DNA of 64,000 nucleotides from NCBI RefSeq assembly GCF_022179325.1, contig NZ_BPQQ01000031.1, forward strand, positions 62,001-126,000. The letters run 5' to 3'. The first letter of the stretch is position 1, and each line of letters begins with the position of its first letter. This document shows, piece after piece, positions 28,772 through 37,461 of the stretch. This DNA is from Methylobacterium isbiliense (GTDB taxonomy: Bacteria > Pseudomonadota > Alphaproteobacteria > Rhizobiales > Beijerinckiaceae). The notes beneath the pieces were generated by a model. It was not told where the DNA came from and searched no databases. It worked only from the letters and a program-made list of their open reading frames with translations. The position numbers were made by a program, and so were the translations under genes.

Positions 28772-29527
28772 TCAGCCGCCGTAGCTCTGCACCAGCGAGC
28801 CCGCCACCAGCGTCCAGCCGTCCACGAGGACGAAGAAGATCAGCTTGAAGGGCAGCGCGACGGTCGCGGGCGGCATCATCATCATGCCGACCGACATCAG
28901 GATCGAGGCCACCACGAGGTCGATGATCAGGAACGGGATGAACAGCAGGAAGCCGATCTCGAAGGCCCGGCGCAGTTCCGAGATCATGAAGGCGGGGGTG
29001 AGGATTTCGAGCCCGACCGCCTCCGGGGTGGCGGGGCGGGGCGCATTGGACAGGTCGAGGAAGAGCTGGAGGTCCTTCTCGCGCACGGTGCGCAGCATGA
29101 AGGTCTTGAAGGGCGCGGCCGCCCGCTCGAAGCCCTGCGCCTGCGTGATCTGGCCGGCCACCAGCGGCTCGATGCCGGCCCGGTAGGCCTCGCGGGCGGT
29201 CGGCGCCATCACGAAGGCGGTGAGGAACAGCGCGAGGCTCACGATCACGGCGTTGGGCGGGGCGGTCTGGGTGCCCAGCGCCGAGCGCAGGATCGACAGC
29301 ACCACCACGATGCGGGTGAAGGAGGTCGCCATCACCAGCACGGAGGGCGCCAGCGCCAGCACGGTGATGAGCGCGACGAGCTGCAGCGCCCGCTCGGTGA
29401 CGCCGCCGCTCGGGCCCAGATCGACCGTCACGCTCTGCGCGAGCGCGCCCGCGCCCGACAGGACGACGAGGAGGCCGGCGAGCGCCGCGGCGCACCGGCC
29501 GCGGCGGAGCGGAATCGCGAGGCCCAT
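28772..29527 (-). CDS. fliP: Flagellar type III export protein FliP
   Basis: A 251-residue export-gate component. FliP with FliQ and FliR forms the membrane pore through which flagellar subunits are secreted. A signal peptide ends near ALAQ (residue 31), and the conserved segments are VLVMATSFTRIVVVLSILRS, the PPNAVIVSLALFLTAFVM helix and the C-terminal EIGFLLFIPFLIIDLVVASI and MMMMPPATVALPFKLIFFV. The length and all conserved parts are intact. No other flagellar gene is nearby: the upstream neighbour is a divergent MFS gene and the downstream one is convergent, so fliP is a lone gene here. Confidence 0.95.
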   Translation of the reverse strand: MGLAIPLRRGRCAAALAGLLVVLSGAGALAQSVTVDLGPSGGVTERALQLVALITVLALAPSVLVMATSFTRIVVVLSILRSALGTQTAPPNAVIVSLALFLTAFVMAPTAREAYRAGIEPLVAGQITQAQGFERAAAPFKTFMLRTVREKDLQLFLDLSNAPRPATPEAVGLEILTPAFMISELRRAFEIGFLLFIPFLIIDLVVASILMSVGMMMMPPATVALPFKLIFFVLVDGWTLVAGSLVQSYGG

Positions 29528-29704
29528 GCGGCGCACCCTGGGACCGGCGGCGCGCCGGGCGCAAGAGCCGCGGCGGGCCTGCGGCGCGCTTGCCCGGCCG
29601 GCGCTGCGCGCCGGCAACACGGGGCGCCCGGACGAAGCGGACCGTCGCCCGCTGCGCCACACACAGGTCGTGTCGGCCCCCGCGTCGAAGGACGTGCGCG
29701 GGCT

Positions 29705-29728
29705 CCCCTCTCCCACTCGGGAGAGGGG
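29705..29728. repeat. Hairpin with 10-bp stem, copy of the element at 10406
   Basis: CCCCTCTCCC pairs with GGGAGAGGGG around an ACTC loop. It stands in the 320-bp gap 29528-29847 between the divergent fliP and MFS genes, which holds no gene. As it lies between two promoters it is unlikely to be a terminator; a dispersed repeat or regulatory hairpin fits better. Confidence 0.5.
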
Positions 29729-29847
29729 TTCCCTGCGCCACATCCGCCTCCGCCGCCCGCCATGTCCGGCGCACATGCCGTGCGCGCCCCTCGGCGGCTT
29801 CGCCCGCCGGCTGCGGCGCGCTACACGAAGGGCCGGGGAGGAGCGGG

Positions 29848-31059
29848 ATGAGCGAAGGCATGGCGGCGGAGACGCACTGGCGGCGCAACCTCGTCGTCTG
29901 CGTGTTCGGCTCCTTCACCACCATCGTGGCGATGACGCTGCTCCTGCCGTTCCTGCCGCTCTACGTGCGGGACCTCGGGGTGAGGGACGAGGCCGCGATC
30001 GTGCAATGGTCCGGCATCGCCTTCGGGGCGACGTTCTTCTCCGCCGCGCTGGTGGCGCCGCTCTGGGGGCGGCTCGCGGACCGCTACGGGCGCAAGCTGA
30101 TGCTGGTGCGCGCGAGCCTCGGCATGGCGGTGGCGATGTCGCTGATCGGCCTCGCGCAGGACGTCTGGCAGCTCGTCGGGCTGCGGCTCCTCGCGGGGCT
30201 GCTCGGCGGCTACGCCTCGGGCTCGATGGTGCTCGTCGCCACCCAGACGCCGAAGGACCGCTCCGCCTGGGCACTCGGCGTGCTGTCGGCGGGCATCATG
30301 GCGGGCAACCTCGTCGGACCGCTCGTCGGGGGCGTGCTGCCGCCGCTGATCGGCATCCGGGCGACGTTCTTCGCCGCAGGCGCGGTGATCTTCGGCGCCT
30401 TCCTGGCCACGCTGGCGCTGATCCGCGAGGCGCCGAGACCAGCCCGCGAGGGGCGCAGGGCCTCGGGCGGCTGGGCGGAGGTGCCCGACAAGGGGCCGGC
30501 CCTCGCCATGCTGGCCACCGGTCTCCTGCTGATGCTCGCCGTGATGTCGATCGAGCCGATCATCACGGTCTACGTCGCCGAACTCGTGAGCGATCCCGCC
30601 CGGGTCACACTGGTGGCGGGCCTCGCCATGTCGGCCACCGCGCTCGGCAGCATCCTGTCCGCCCCGCGGCTGGGGCGGCTCGCCGACCGGATCGGCGCGT
30701 GGCCGGTCATCACCGGCAGCCTCGCCGTCTCGGCCCTGCTCCTCGTGCCGCAGGCGCTCGTCGTCGCCGACTGGCAGCTCGTCGCCCTGCGGTTCCTGAT
30801 GGGGCTGGCCCTCGGCGGGCTCCTGCCCTGCATCGCCAGCGTGATCCGCCACAGCGTCCCGGACCGGGTGGCCGGCACCATGCTCGGCTACTCGACCTCG
30901 TCGCAATATGCCGGGCAGGTGGCGGGACCGCTGCTCGGCGGATTCGCCGGCGGGCATTTCGGCATGCGCTCGGTGTTTCTCGGCACCGCGCTCCTGATGG
31001 CGGCGGGCGCCGTCGGCACCTGGGCGGCGCGGCCCAAGAGGCGTTTCCATGCAGCATGA
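29848..31059 (+). CDS. MFS transporter (multidrug-type)
   Basis: A 403-residue protein with twelve membrane helices in two halves. The loop 2-3 signature WGRLADRYGRKLMLVRASL and its echo SAPRLGRLADRIGAWPVI in the second half mark the major facilitator superfamily, and RLLAGLLGGYASGSMVLVA fits the drug:H+ antiporter-1 helix 4. The ATG at 29848 follows GGGGAGGAGCGGG, a good ribosome site. Its last 11 bp overlap the following hydrolase gene, so the two are probably cotranscribed. Substrate unknown. Confidence 0.87.
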   Translation: MSEGMAAETHWRRNLVVCVFGSFTTIVAMTLLLPFLPLYVRDLGVRDEAAIVQWSGIAFGATFFSAALVAPLWGRLADRYGRKLMLVRASLGMAVAMSLIGLAQDVWQLVGLRLLAGLLGGYASGSMVLVATQTPKDRSAWALGVLSAGIMAGNLVGPLVGGVLPPLIGIRATFFAAGAVIFGAFLATLALIREAPRPAREGRRASGGWAEVPDKGPALAMLATGLLLMLAVMSIEPIITVYVAELVSDPARVTLVAGLAMSATALGSILSAPRLGRLADRIGAWPVITGSLAVSALLLVPQALVVADWQLVALRFLMGLALGGLLPCIASVIRHSVPDRVAGTMLGYSTSSQYAGQVAGPLLGGFAGGHFGMRSVFLGTALLMAAGAVGTWAARPKRRFHAA

Positions 31060-31951
31060 GGCGAGCCCGCTTGCGGAGGGCCGGACCTGGACCCGGGAGA
31101 CCGTCGATCTGCCGGGCGGCCGCGTGGCGGCCCTGGCCTTCGGGCCGGCGGACCGCCCGGTGGACGCCCTGATGCTCCACGCCAATGGCTTCAACGCGCG
31201 CGCCTACCGCACGCTCATTGAACCGCTCGGCCGCGAATACCGCATCGTCGCCTACGACCAGCGCGGGCACGGCGCCTCGACCCTGCCGGCGGAGCCCCGG
31301 GGCCGCCGGAGCTGGACCGACGTCGCCTCCGACCTGATCGCGGTGCTCGACCGCCTCGACGGCCCGCCGCTCACCCTGGTCGGACACTCGATGGGCGGCA
31401 CCGCCGCCCTGCTCGCCGCCGCGCGCCGGCCCGACCGCGTGCGCAACCTCGTGCTGCTCGATCCGGTGATCCTGTCCCGGGCCTACGCGCTCGGCGCCCG
31501 GATTCCGCTCCTGGCCCGCCTCTACCGGCGCCACTCGCCCCTCGCGCAAGGCGCGCTCAGGCGGCGCGCGTCGTTTCCATCGCGCGAGGCGGCGCTCGCG
31601 GCCTATCGCGGGCGCGGGGCCTTTCGCACGTGGCCGGAGGCGCCGCTCGCCGACTACGTGGCGGACGGCTTCCGCGCGCGTCCCGACGGCACGGTGGAGC
31701 TCGCCTGCACGGGCGAATGGGAGGCGTCGAACTACCTCGCGCAGGGTCACGACAGCTGGGGGGCCCTGCGCCGCCTCGCCCGGCCGGCGGTGATCCTGCG
31801 CGCGGAGCGGGGCAGCACCTGCGGCCTGACGGAGAGCCGCCCGCCCGGGATCGCGGTCGAGACGCTGCCGGGCACGACGCATTTCCTGCCCTTCGAGGCA
31901 CCCGAGCGCGTGCGCGCGGCGATCCGGGCTGCGCTGGCCGCGCGGCCCTGA
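31049..31951 (+). CDS. Alpha/beta hydrolase
   Basis: A 300-residue single-domain alpha/beta hydrolase. The nucleophile elbow is GHSMGG with S114; the oxyanion region is LMLHANGFNA near residue 40 and the catalytic histidine is in GTTHFLPFEAP near the C terminus. YDQRGHGAST is the usual strand-loop of the family. It begins within the end of the MFS gene, in another frame. Esterase, epoxide hydrolase and haloperoxidase-like members share this plan, so the reaction cannot be given. Confidence 0.85.
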   Translation: MQHEASPLAEGRTWTRETVDLPGGRVAALAFGPADRPVDALMLHANGFNARAYRTLIEPLGREYRIVAYDQRGHGASTLPAEPRGRRSWTDVASDLIAVLDRLDGPPLTLVGHSMGGTAALLAAARRPDRVRNLVLLDPVILSRAYALGARIPLLARLYRRHSPLAQGALRRRASFPSREAALAAYRGRGAFRTWPEAPLADYVADGFRARPDGTVELACTGEWEASNYLAQGHDSWGALRRLARPAVILRAERGSTCGLTESRPPGIAVETLPGTTHFLPFEAPERVRAAIRAALAARP

Positions 31952-32035
31952 CCCGCTTCGCCACAGTTTTTTCACCGCGGGCCTGTCGGCTGCGCCCGCG
32001 TCCGGACGTCGTGTCCGGCAAGGGGAGGGGCCCGC

Positions 32036-32407
32036 ATGCTCTACGCCATCCTGTGCTACCACGCGGAAGAGGTCGTCGGATCCTGGAGCCGGGAGGAGGA
32101 CGCGGCCGTGATGGAGAAGCTCGCGGTCGTGCAGGAGCGGCTCGCCCGCGACGGCCGGCTCGGGCCGGTGGCGCGCCTGCTGCCCACCACCGCTGCCACG
32201 ACCCTGCGCAAGGACCGCGAGCCGGGGATCGTCCTCGACGGGCCGTTCGCGGAGACCAAGGAGCAGCTGCTCGGCTTCTACGTGGTCGAGTGCGAGAACC
32301 TGGAGCAGGCCCTCGATACCGCCCGTGAGCTGGGCCGCGCCAACCCGGGCGGCGCCTACGAGATCCGGCCGATCGCCTACTTCCAGCCCGGGGGCGGAAC
32401 GCCGTGA
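32036..32407 (+). CDS. DGPF-domain (YCII-like) protein
   Basis: A 123-residue YCII-related protein. The family motif LDGPFAETKEQLLGFYVVE is present as DGPFAETKEQLLGFY, and the start MLYAILCYHAE is typical. Proteins of this type are small ferredoxin-fold polypeptides of unclear biochemical role that are strongly linked by genome context to ECF42 sigma factors. That link holds here: its stop overlaps by 4 bp the GTG of a sigma-factor gene. The upstream spacer 31952-32035 contains a T-run that may belong to a promoter or terminator. Confidence 0.88.
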   Translation: MLYAILCYHAEEVVGSWSREEDAAVMEKLAVVQERLARDGRLGPVARLLPTTAATTLRKDREPGIVLDGPFAETKEQLLGFYVVECENLEQALDTARELGRANPGGAYEIRPIAYFQPGGGTP

Positions 32408-33642
32408 CGGATCTCGACTGGATGCACGCGGCGCTCGCCGGCGCCCGGCCGCGGGCGGTGGGCGCGCTGCTGCGCTACTTCCGCGACCTCGACACCGCCG
32501 AGGAGGCGTTTCAGGAGGCGAGCCTGCGCGCCCTCACGCACTGGCCGCGGCAGGGACCGCCGCGGGATCCGGCGGCGTGGCTGATCCTGGTCGGGCGCAA
32601 CGTCGCGCTCGATGCCGGCCGCCGCAGCCGGCGCGAGACCCCGCTGCCGCCGGACGAGGTCCTCTCCGACCTCGACGACGCCGAGGCGGCCCTGACGGAG
32701 CGGCTCGACGAGTCGCATTACCGCGACGACATCCTGCGCCTCCTGTTCATCTGCTGCCATCCCGACCTGCCGGCGACGCAGCAGATCGCACTGGCGCTGC
32801 GCATCGTCTCGGGCTTGAGCGTGCGCCGGATCGCCCGCGCCTTCCTGGTCGGCGAGACTGCGATGGAGCAGCGCATCACCCGCGCGAAGGCCCGGGTGGC
32901 GCAGGCCCGCGTGCCGTTCGAGGCGCCGGGTCCGGTCGAGCGGGCCGAGCGCGTGGCGGCCGTCGCCGCCATGCTCTACCTCGTCTTCAACGAGGGCTAC
33001 TCGGCCGATCGCGAGTCGAGCCCGGCCCGGGCGCCGCTCTGCGACGAGGCGATCCGCCTCGGACGCCTGCTGCTGCGCCTCTTTCCGGCCGAGCCGGAGA
33101 TCATGGGCCTCGTGGCGCTGATGCTGCTCCAGCACGCCCGTGCGGCCGCGCGCTTCTCGCCCGACGGCAGCGTCGTGCTCCTCGACGCCCAGGACCGACG
33201 CCTGTGGGACGGGCGGATGATCGCCGAGGGGCTGGCGCTGCTCGACAAGGCGATGCGCCACCGCGCGCCCGGCCCCTATCAGGTCCAGGCGGCGATCGCG
33301 GCCCTGCACGCCCGTAGCCCGGCGGCGGAGGAGACCGACTGGGCGCAGATCGACCGGCTCTACGCCACGCTGGAGATCATGCAGGGCTCGCCGGTCGTCA
33401 CCCTCAACCGGGCGGTGGCGGTGGCCAAGCTGCGCGGGCCGGCCGAGGCGCTCGCGCTGATCGAGCCGCTGGCACCGCGGCTCTCCGGCTATTTCTACTT
33501 CTTCGGCGTGAAGGGCGCGCTGCTGAGCCAGCTCGGCCGCTCGGACGAGGCCCGCACCGCCTTCGACCGGGCGATCGCGCTGGCCACCACGGCGGCGGAG
33601 GCCGCGCATATCCGCCAGCATCTCGACCGGCTGCGCGGCTGA
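32404..33642 (+). CDS. ECF RNA polymerase sigma factor, ECF42 type
   Basis: A 412-residue sigma factor, twice the length of simple ECF factors. Region 2 covers about residues 15-75 (FRDLDTAEEAFQEASLRAL, PAAWLILVGRNVALD) and region 4 about 115-165 (LRIVSGLSVRRIARAFLV, GETAMEQRITRAK). The C-terminal 240 residues are a helical TPR-like extension beginning YLVFNEGYSAD, characteristic of ECF42, in which this domain replaces an anti-sigma factor and controls activity. Coupled translation with a DGPF protein supports the class. The signal and target promoters are unknown. Confidence 0.9.
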   Translation: MTDLDWMHAALAGARPRAVGALLRYFRDLDTAEEAFQEASLRALTHWPRQGPPRDPAAWLILVGRNVALDAGRRSRRETPLPPDEVLSDLDDAEAALTERLDESHYRDDILRLLFICCHPDLPATQQIALALRIVSGLSVRRIARAFLVGETAMEQRITRAKARVAQARVPFEAPGPVERAERVAAVAAMLYLVFNEGYSADRESSPARAPLCDEAIRLGRLLLRLFPAEPEIMGLVALMLLQHARAAARFSPDGSVVLLDAQDRRLWDGRMIAEGLALLDKAMRHRAPGPYQVQAAIAALHARSPAAEETDWAQIDRLYATLEIMQGSPVVTLNRAVAVAKLRGPAEALALIEPLAPRLSGYFYFFGVKGALLSQLGRSDEARTAFDRAIALATTAAEAAHIRQHLDRLRG

Positions 33643-33652
33643 GGCCCCCCAC

Positions 33653-34969
33653 TCAGCGCGGGGCGGCCAGCACGGCGGCGATCGCATCGGCGGCGCGCTC
33701 GCCCTCATCGTAGGCGCCCCCCGCGGTGCCCCATTGCAGGCGCGACAGGGCCTCGCCGGCAAACCAGATCCGCTCGGCCACCGGCGCCTTGAGGGCGTCG
33801 CGCGCGGCCGCATGGCCCGGCGGCACCACCGCCCAGGACCCGCGCGACCAGGGATCGTGGCGCCACTCGCTCACGGCCGGCACCGCGAGGTCGGCAAGCC
33901 GTCCCGCCCCGACATACTCGGCGAGGATCGCCCGGGCGAGGCGCCGCGCCCCGTCCGGCCCCGCCCCCGCCGCATCGAGCCGCGCGCAGAGCGGCGCGTC
34001 GAGTTCGAAGAAGTGGAACGGCGTGCCGTCGACCCGCGTGAGGAGACCCGGCGGCTGCAGCCGCCCGCCCGTGAGGCCGGCGAGCCGGTCGCGCCCGCGG
34101 AACGGCGCAGAGGGCCAGTGCAGCACCACGTGTTCGTAGATGCCCTGGGTGAAGCCGTCGATCGCCGCGCCCGTTGCCGCCGGCAGGGCAGGGGAGAAGC
34201 GGATCGCGTCCTCGTCCTGCAGCACCATCACGGGCACGGTGAGGAGCACCGCCCGGGCCTGCAGGCGGCCCAAACCCTCGGCCTCGATCGCGACGCCGGC
34301 CTGCGACCACGCGATCGACCGCACGGGGGCGGACAGCGCGATCGGCAGCCCCTGCGCGAGGCGCGCCAGATAGGCCCCGTAGCCGCCCGCGATGAAGTAG
34401 TTGTCGCCGTATTCCATGCTCGGGAAGTCGTGCAGGCTCACTTCCGCGAGGGGCCGTCCCGAGACCAGACCGTGCACGAGCGCGACCCGGTGCCCCCACG
34501 GCCCGAGCCCCGGCGGCAGGACGGCGGCGGCCGGCCGGTCCGGCCCGCTGCCGGCCCTGGCCGTCATCGCCCGGTCGGCCACCGCGAAGGCGCGGCCGTA
34601 GGCGGCCTCCTCGTCGCGCCGCGCGCGACGCCGCCCGACCATCAGGTGGCTCTCCTGCGCGGCCCGGCGCAGGGGTTCGCCGCGGGAATGCCCAAGGCGC
34701 ACCAGCGGGTTGATCGGCCCGGCATGCAGCCAATGCGCTCCGAGATCGACCGGATGGCCGCGCAGCAGCGTGGTGACGGTGCGCCCGCCGACCCGGTCGC
34801 GCGCCTCCACCACGGCCACCGCGAGGCCGCGGGCGAGAAGGCGGCGCGCCGCCGCGATGCCGGCGGCGCCCGCCCCCACCACCACCACGTCCGGTGTGCG
34901 CGGCAGGGGCGCGAGCCGCGGGCTGACGCTCGGCCTGAAGCGGGCGTGATCGGGTCTCGCTGGTCTCAT
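33653..34969 (-). CDS. Flavin-containing amine oxidase
   Basis: A 438-residue FAD enzyme of the monoamine/polyamine oxidase family. The N-terminal dinucleotide-binding motif is VVVVGAGAAGIAAARRLLAR followed by EARDRVGGRTVT, and the C-terminal FAD motif is IWFAGEALSRLQWGTAGGAYDEG. Such enzymes oxidise primary or polyamines to aldehyde, ammonia and H2O2. No signal peptide is obvious. It is the last gene of a unit: its start overlaps the DUF1499 stop by 4 bp. The substrate is unknown, and histone-demethylase-like or phytoene-like flavoproteins share parts of this sequence. Confidence 0.85.
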   Translation of the reverse strand: MRPARPDHARFRPSVSPRLAPLPRTPDVVVVGAGAAGIAAARRLLARGLAVAVVEARDRVGGRTVTTLLRGHPVDLGAHWLHAGPINPLVRLGHSRGEPLRRAAQESHLMVGRRRARRDEEAAYGRAFAVADRAMTARAGSGPDRPAAAVLPPGLGPWGHRVALVHGLVSGRPLAEVSLHDFPSMEYGDNYFIAGGYGAYLARLAQGLPIALSAPVRSIAWSQAGVAIEAEGLGRLQARAVLLTVPVMVLQDEDAIRFSPALPAATGAAIDGFTQGIYEHVVLHWPSAPFRGRDRLAGLTGGRLQPPGLLTRVDGTPFHFFELDAPLCARLDAAGAGPDGARRLARAILAEYVGAGRLADLAVPAVSEWRHDPWSRGSWAVVPPGHAAARDALKAPVAERIWFAGEALSRLQWGTAGGAYDEGERAADAIAAVLAAPR

Positions 34970-35490
34970 CGCGTCCGTGTCCCGATCGCGGCGAGCCAGC
35001 GCGCCAGCCGCGCCCGGTTCTCGCCGAAGTCGCCGTAGCCGATCTGGCTGCGGGAGTGGAGGGCGAGGGTGGAGGCGCCCTCGCCGCGGCCGATGATCTC
35101 GACCGTGATCGTGTCGGGACACCGCATCAGCCGGGACCGCGCCACGTAGCGGTCCTGCTCCCCCCACCGGTCGGTGAAGACGGGTTCGGTGCGCGGCTCC
35201 TGCTGCGCCACCGCCCGCACGATCTCGCGCAGCGCCGCGCCCGCCACCGGGTAGACCGGCGCGACGAGATCGGCCGGGGTGTTCGGGCAGATGTCGGGCG
35301 GGCAGGCCAGCGCGTCGTGCGGGGAGCGCCGCAGGGTCGCGAAATCCACCGGCCCAAGATCGGGCGGGCCGAAGAGCCGCACCCAGAGGTCGTCGATGCC
35401 GCCCGGCTCCTCCCCCCGCGCCACCACGACCGCGCCCGCGAGCGTCAGGAGCCCGAGCGCCAGCGCCGCGCCGGCCGCCCGGCGCCTCAT
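34966..35490 (-). CDS. DUF1499 family protein
   Basis: A 174-residue protein with an N-terminal hydrophobic segment (residues 6-23) followed by a DUF1499 domain. The order PPDICPNTPADLVAP, then RSRLMRCPDTITVEII and the C-terminal SRSQIGYGDFGENRARL matches the family, in which the end reads SRSRVGYSDLGVNRKRI or similar. The role is unknown; the protein is predicted to be tethered in the periplasm. It overlaps both neighbours by 4 bp, so all three genes must be one translational unit. Confidence 0.85.
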   Translation of the reverse strand: MRRRAAGAALALGLLTLAGAVVVARGEEPGGIDDLWVRLFGPPDLGPVDFATLRRSPHDALACPPDICPNTPADLVAPVYPVAGAALREIVRAVAQQEPRTEPVFTDRWGEQDRYVARSRLMRCPDTITVEIIGRGEGASTLALHSRSQIGYGDFGENRARLARWLAAIGTRTR

Positions 35491-37340
35491 CGGTCGGGCC
35501 GCACCCGCCACACCCTCAGGTCGATCGGCTTCGGGAGCATGGTCTGCATCGGCACCGGTTCGAGCCAGGACGGCGCGAAGCGGCCGTCGAGGAGCCGTCC
35601 GACGACCGACGCGTCCCCGCCCGGGATCTCCGCACCCTGGCAGAGCACGATGTAGTCCGCGGCGCGTGACGCGGCCACCCCGCGCAGGCTCTCCTCGTTG
35701 CCGAATGCCGCGAGCCCCGCCGCGATCCCGACGCCATTGCGGTGGTAGGGCGCCGCCACCACCCGGTGCGGCGTGTTGAGGAGGAGGCTCGGGCCGAGAT
35801 CGATCGGCGCGAGCACCGTGCCGGGGGCGAGCGCGGCGAGGCGCAGCATCGCCGGCCTGCCCGTGCAGGCGGACCACGCGGCGAGATCGTCGGACGCCCC
35901 GTTCCGGTCGGCGGGAAGCGCCACCGCAGCGAGGACGAGCCAGATCTTGCCGAAGGTGGCGAGGCCGGCGAGCAGCGCGAGGAGGCGCGTCCGCGTGGTC
36001 GCGGCCGGTTCGCGCAGCAGCGCCACGGCCCGGTCGAGGAGCGGACCCGCCACCAGGGGAACGAAGGCGGTCGTCACGTAGAGGCCGCGGAACTGGAGCA
36101 GCGCTACCGCGAGGCCGACGCACAGGAACCCGCCCGCAAGGCCCCAGGCCCGACGGCGCTCGGCGCCCCCGGCGACCGCGGGTGCCAGCGCGGCCACCGC
36201 CGCCGCGACGGTCGGCAGGTAGGTGCCCATCACCACGGCGGGCTGCTCCCGCAGCAGCGCCCAGAGCGGCTGCATCTCGCGCACCTGCTCCAGCCAGCCC
36301 CGGCGCACCGCCTCCGGCATGTCCGGGAACGGACCCGCGAGGCAGGACGGCGCGATCAGCCAGAACCCCGCCGACGCGACCACGCCGCCGCCGGCCGCGA
36401 GCGCGAGCCGCGACGCCGGGTGCGACAGACGGTCCCCGAGCAGGCAAGCGGCAGCCCCGGTCAGGCCAGCCGCCGCGCAGAGCCACAGCCAGGGCGGCGA
36501 GAGCGCATCGCAGGCCGTGGCGCCCCACGCCGCGGGGGCGGTCTGGACAGCAAACAGCGCGGGCGCGACGCCGCCGAGGGCGAGTGCGAATCCCGCGAGG
36601 AGGCGGCGCGCCGGCTCGCCCGAGACGATCCAGGCACCGGCGGTGAACAGGCCGGCCGCCACGATGAAGGGCAGGGATTCGAGTCCGATCGCCAGGGAGA
36701 GGGCGGACAGCGCACCCGCCGCGAGGCCTTCGCGCAGGCCCGGCCGGGGCTGCATCAGGCACAGCGCGACGCCGAGCACCGCACAGATCTGCAGGTTGTG
36801 GTGGTCGATGCGGCCGGGCGCGAACAGGGCGCCGATCAGCATGGTCTGCGTGGCGGCGAAGAGGGCCAGCAGGGCGGCGCGGCGCCCGAACAGGTCGCGC
36901 ACGCCGCGATGCAGGATCGCCGCGTAGAGGGCGAAGGCCAGGGCCGGCCAGAGGGCGGCCGCGACGGCCTCGGCCTTCGCACCGGCCAGGGGCTGGAGCA
37001 GAAGGATCAGGGCGGCGATCGGCAGATCCACGAGGCGCGACCAGTGCATCGAGGCCCCCTCCGGCGGCAGCCGGTGCTGGGCGAGGTCGAACCAGCCCTG
37101 CCCGGCCAGGAGGTCGCGCACCTGAACGAGGCGCATGGCGTCGTCGGTGTCGGGCAGCCGCAGGTCGCGGACGATTCCCAGGATGGCGGCCTGGCCGTAG
37201 ATGCCGCCGATCCCGACGAGGACGAGGCCCCAGAGCACCAGGGGGTTGTCGAGGAGCGAGCGTGCGGAAGGGTTCGGGCGGACGAGGGCCTGGAAGGCGG
37301 CGATCATGACGGTCCCGGGGCTGACGCCCAGGCGTCGCAT
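35487..37340 (-). CDS. Polytopic membrane protein, GT-C glycosyltransferase-like
   Basis: A 617-residue protein with about a dozen membrane helices and a soluble C-terminal part from about residue 510. After the first helix comes LPDTDDAMRLVQVRDLLAGQ, an acidic loop like the catalytic first loop of GT-C enzymes, and later GRIDHHNLQICAVLG, a DHH motif like that in oligosaccharyltransferase-type proteins. This points to a polyprenyl-phosphate-sugar-dependent transferase. The substrate is unknown. A second ATG at about 37305 is an alternative start. It opens the three-gene leftward unit and is divergent from a UDP-galactopyranose-mutase-like gene. Confidence 0.65.
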   Translation of the reverse strand: MRRLGVSPGTVMIAAFQALVRPNPSARSLLDNPLVLWGLVLVGIGGIYGQAAILGIVRDLRLPDTDDAMRLVQVRDLLAGQGWFDLAQHRLPPEGASMHWSRLVDLPIAALILLLQPLAGAKAEAVAAALWPALAFALYAAILHRGVRDLFGRRAALLALFAATQTMLIGALFAPGRIDHHNLQICAVLGVALCLMQPRPGLREGLAAGALSALSLAIGLESLPFIVAAGLFTAGAWIVSGEPARRLLAGFALALGGVAPALFAVQTAPAAWGATACDALSPPWLWLCAAAGLTGAAACLLGDRLSHPASRLALAAGGGVVASAGFWLIAPSCLAGPFPDMPEAVRRGWLEQVREMQPLWALLREQPAVVMGTYLPTVAAAVAALAPAVAGGAERRRAWGLAGGFLCVGLAVALLQFRGLYVTTAFVPLVAGPLLDRAVALLREPAATTRTRLLALLAGLATFGKIWLVLAAVALPADRNGASDDLAAWSACTGRPAMLRLAALAPGTVLAPIDLGPSLLLNTPHRVVAAPYHRNGVGIAAGLAAFGNEESLRGVAASRAADYIVLCQGAEIPGGDASVVGRLLDGRFAPSWLEPVPMQTMLPKPIDLRVWRVRPDR

Positions 37341-37461
37341 GCCGGCCTTACCCCACGGTTAGCGCAAGACCGGCGCACGCGTTCGGCAATGAAGCCTTCT
37401 TTACCCTCCCGCGCCTAGGATCGGCCCCGGCGGCGTCCGTCGTCCCCGGAGCTTTCCCCCG

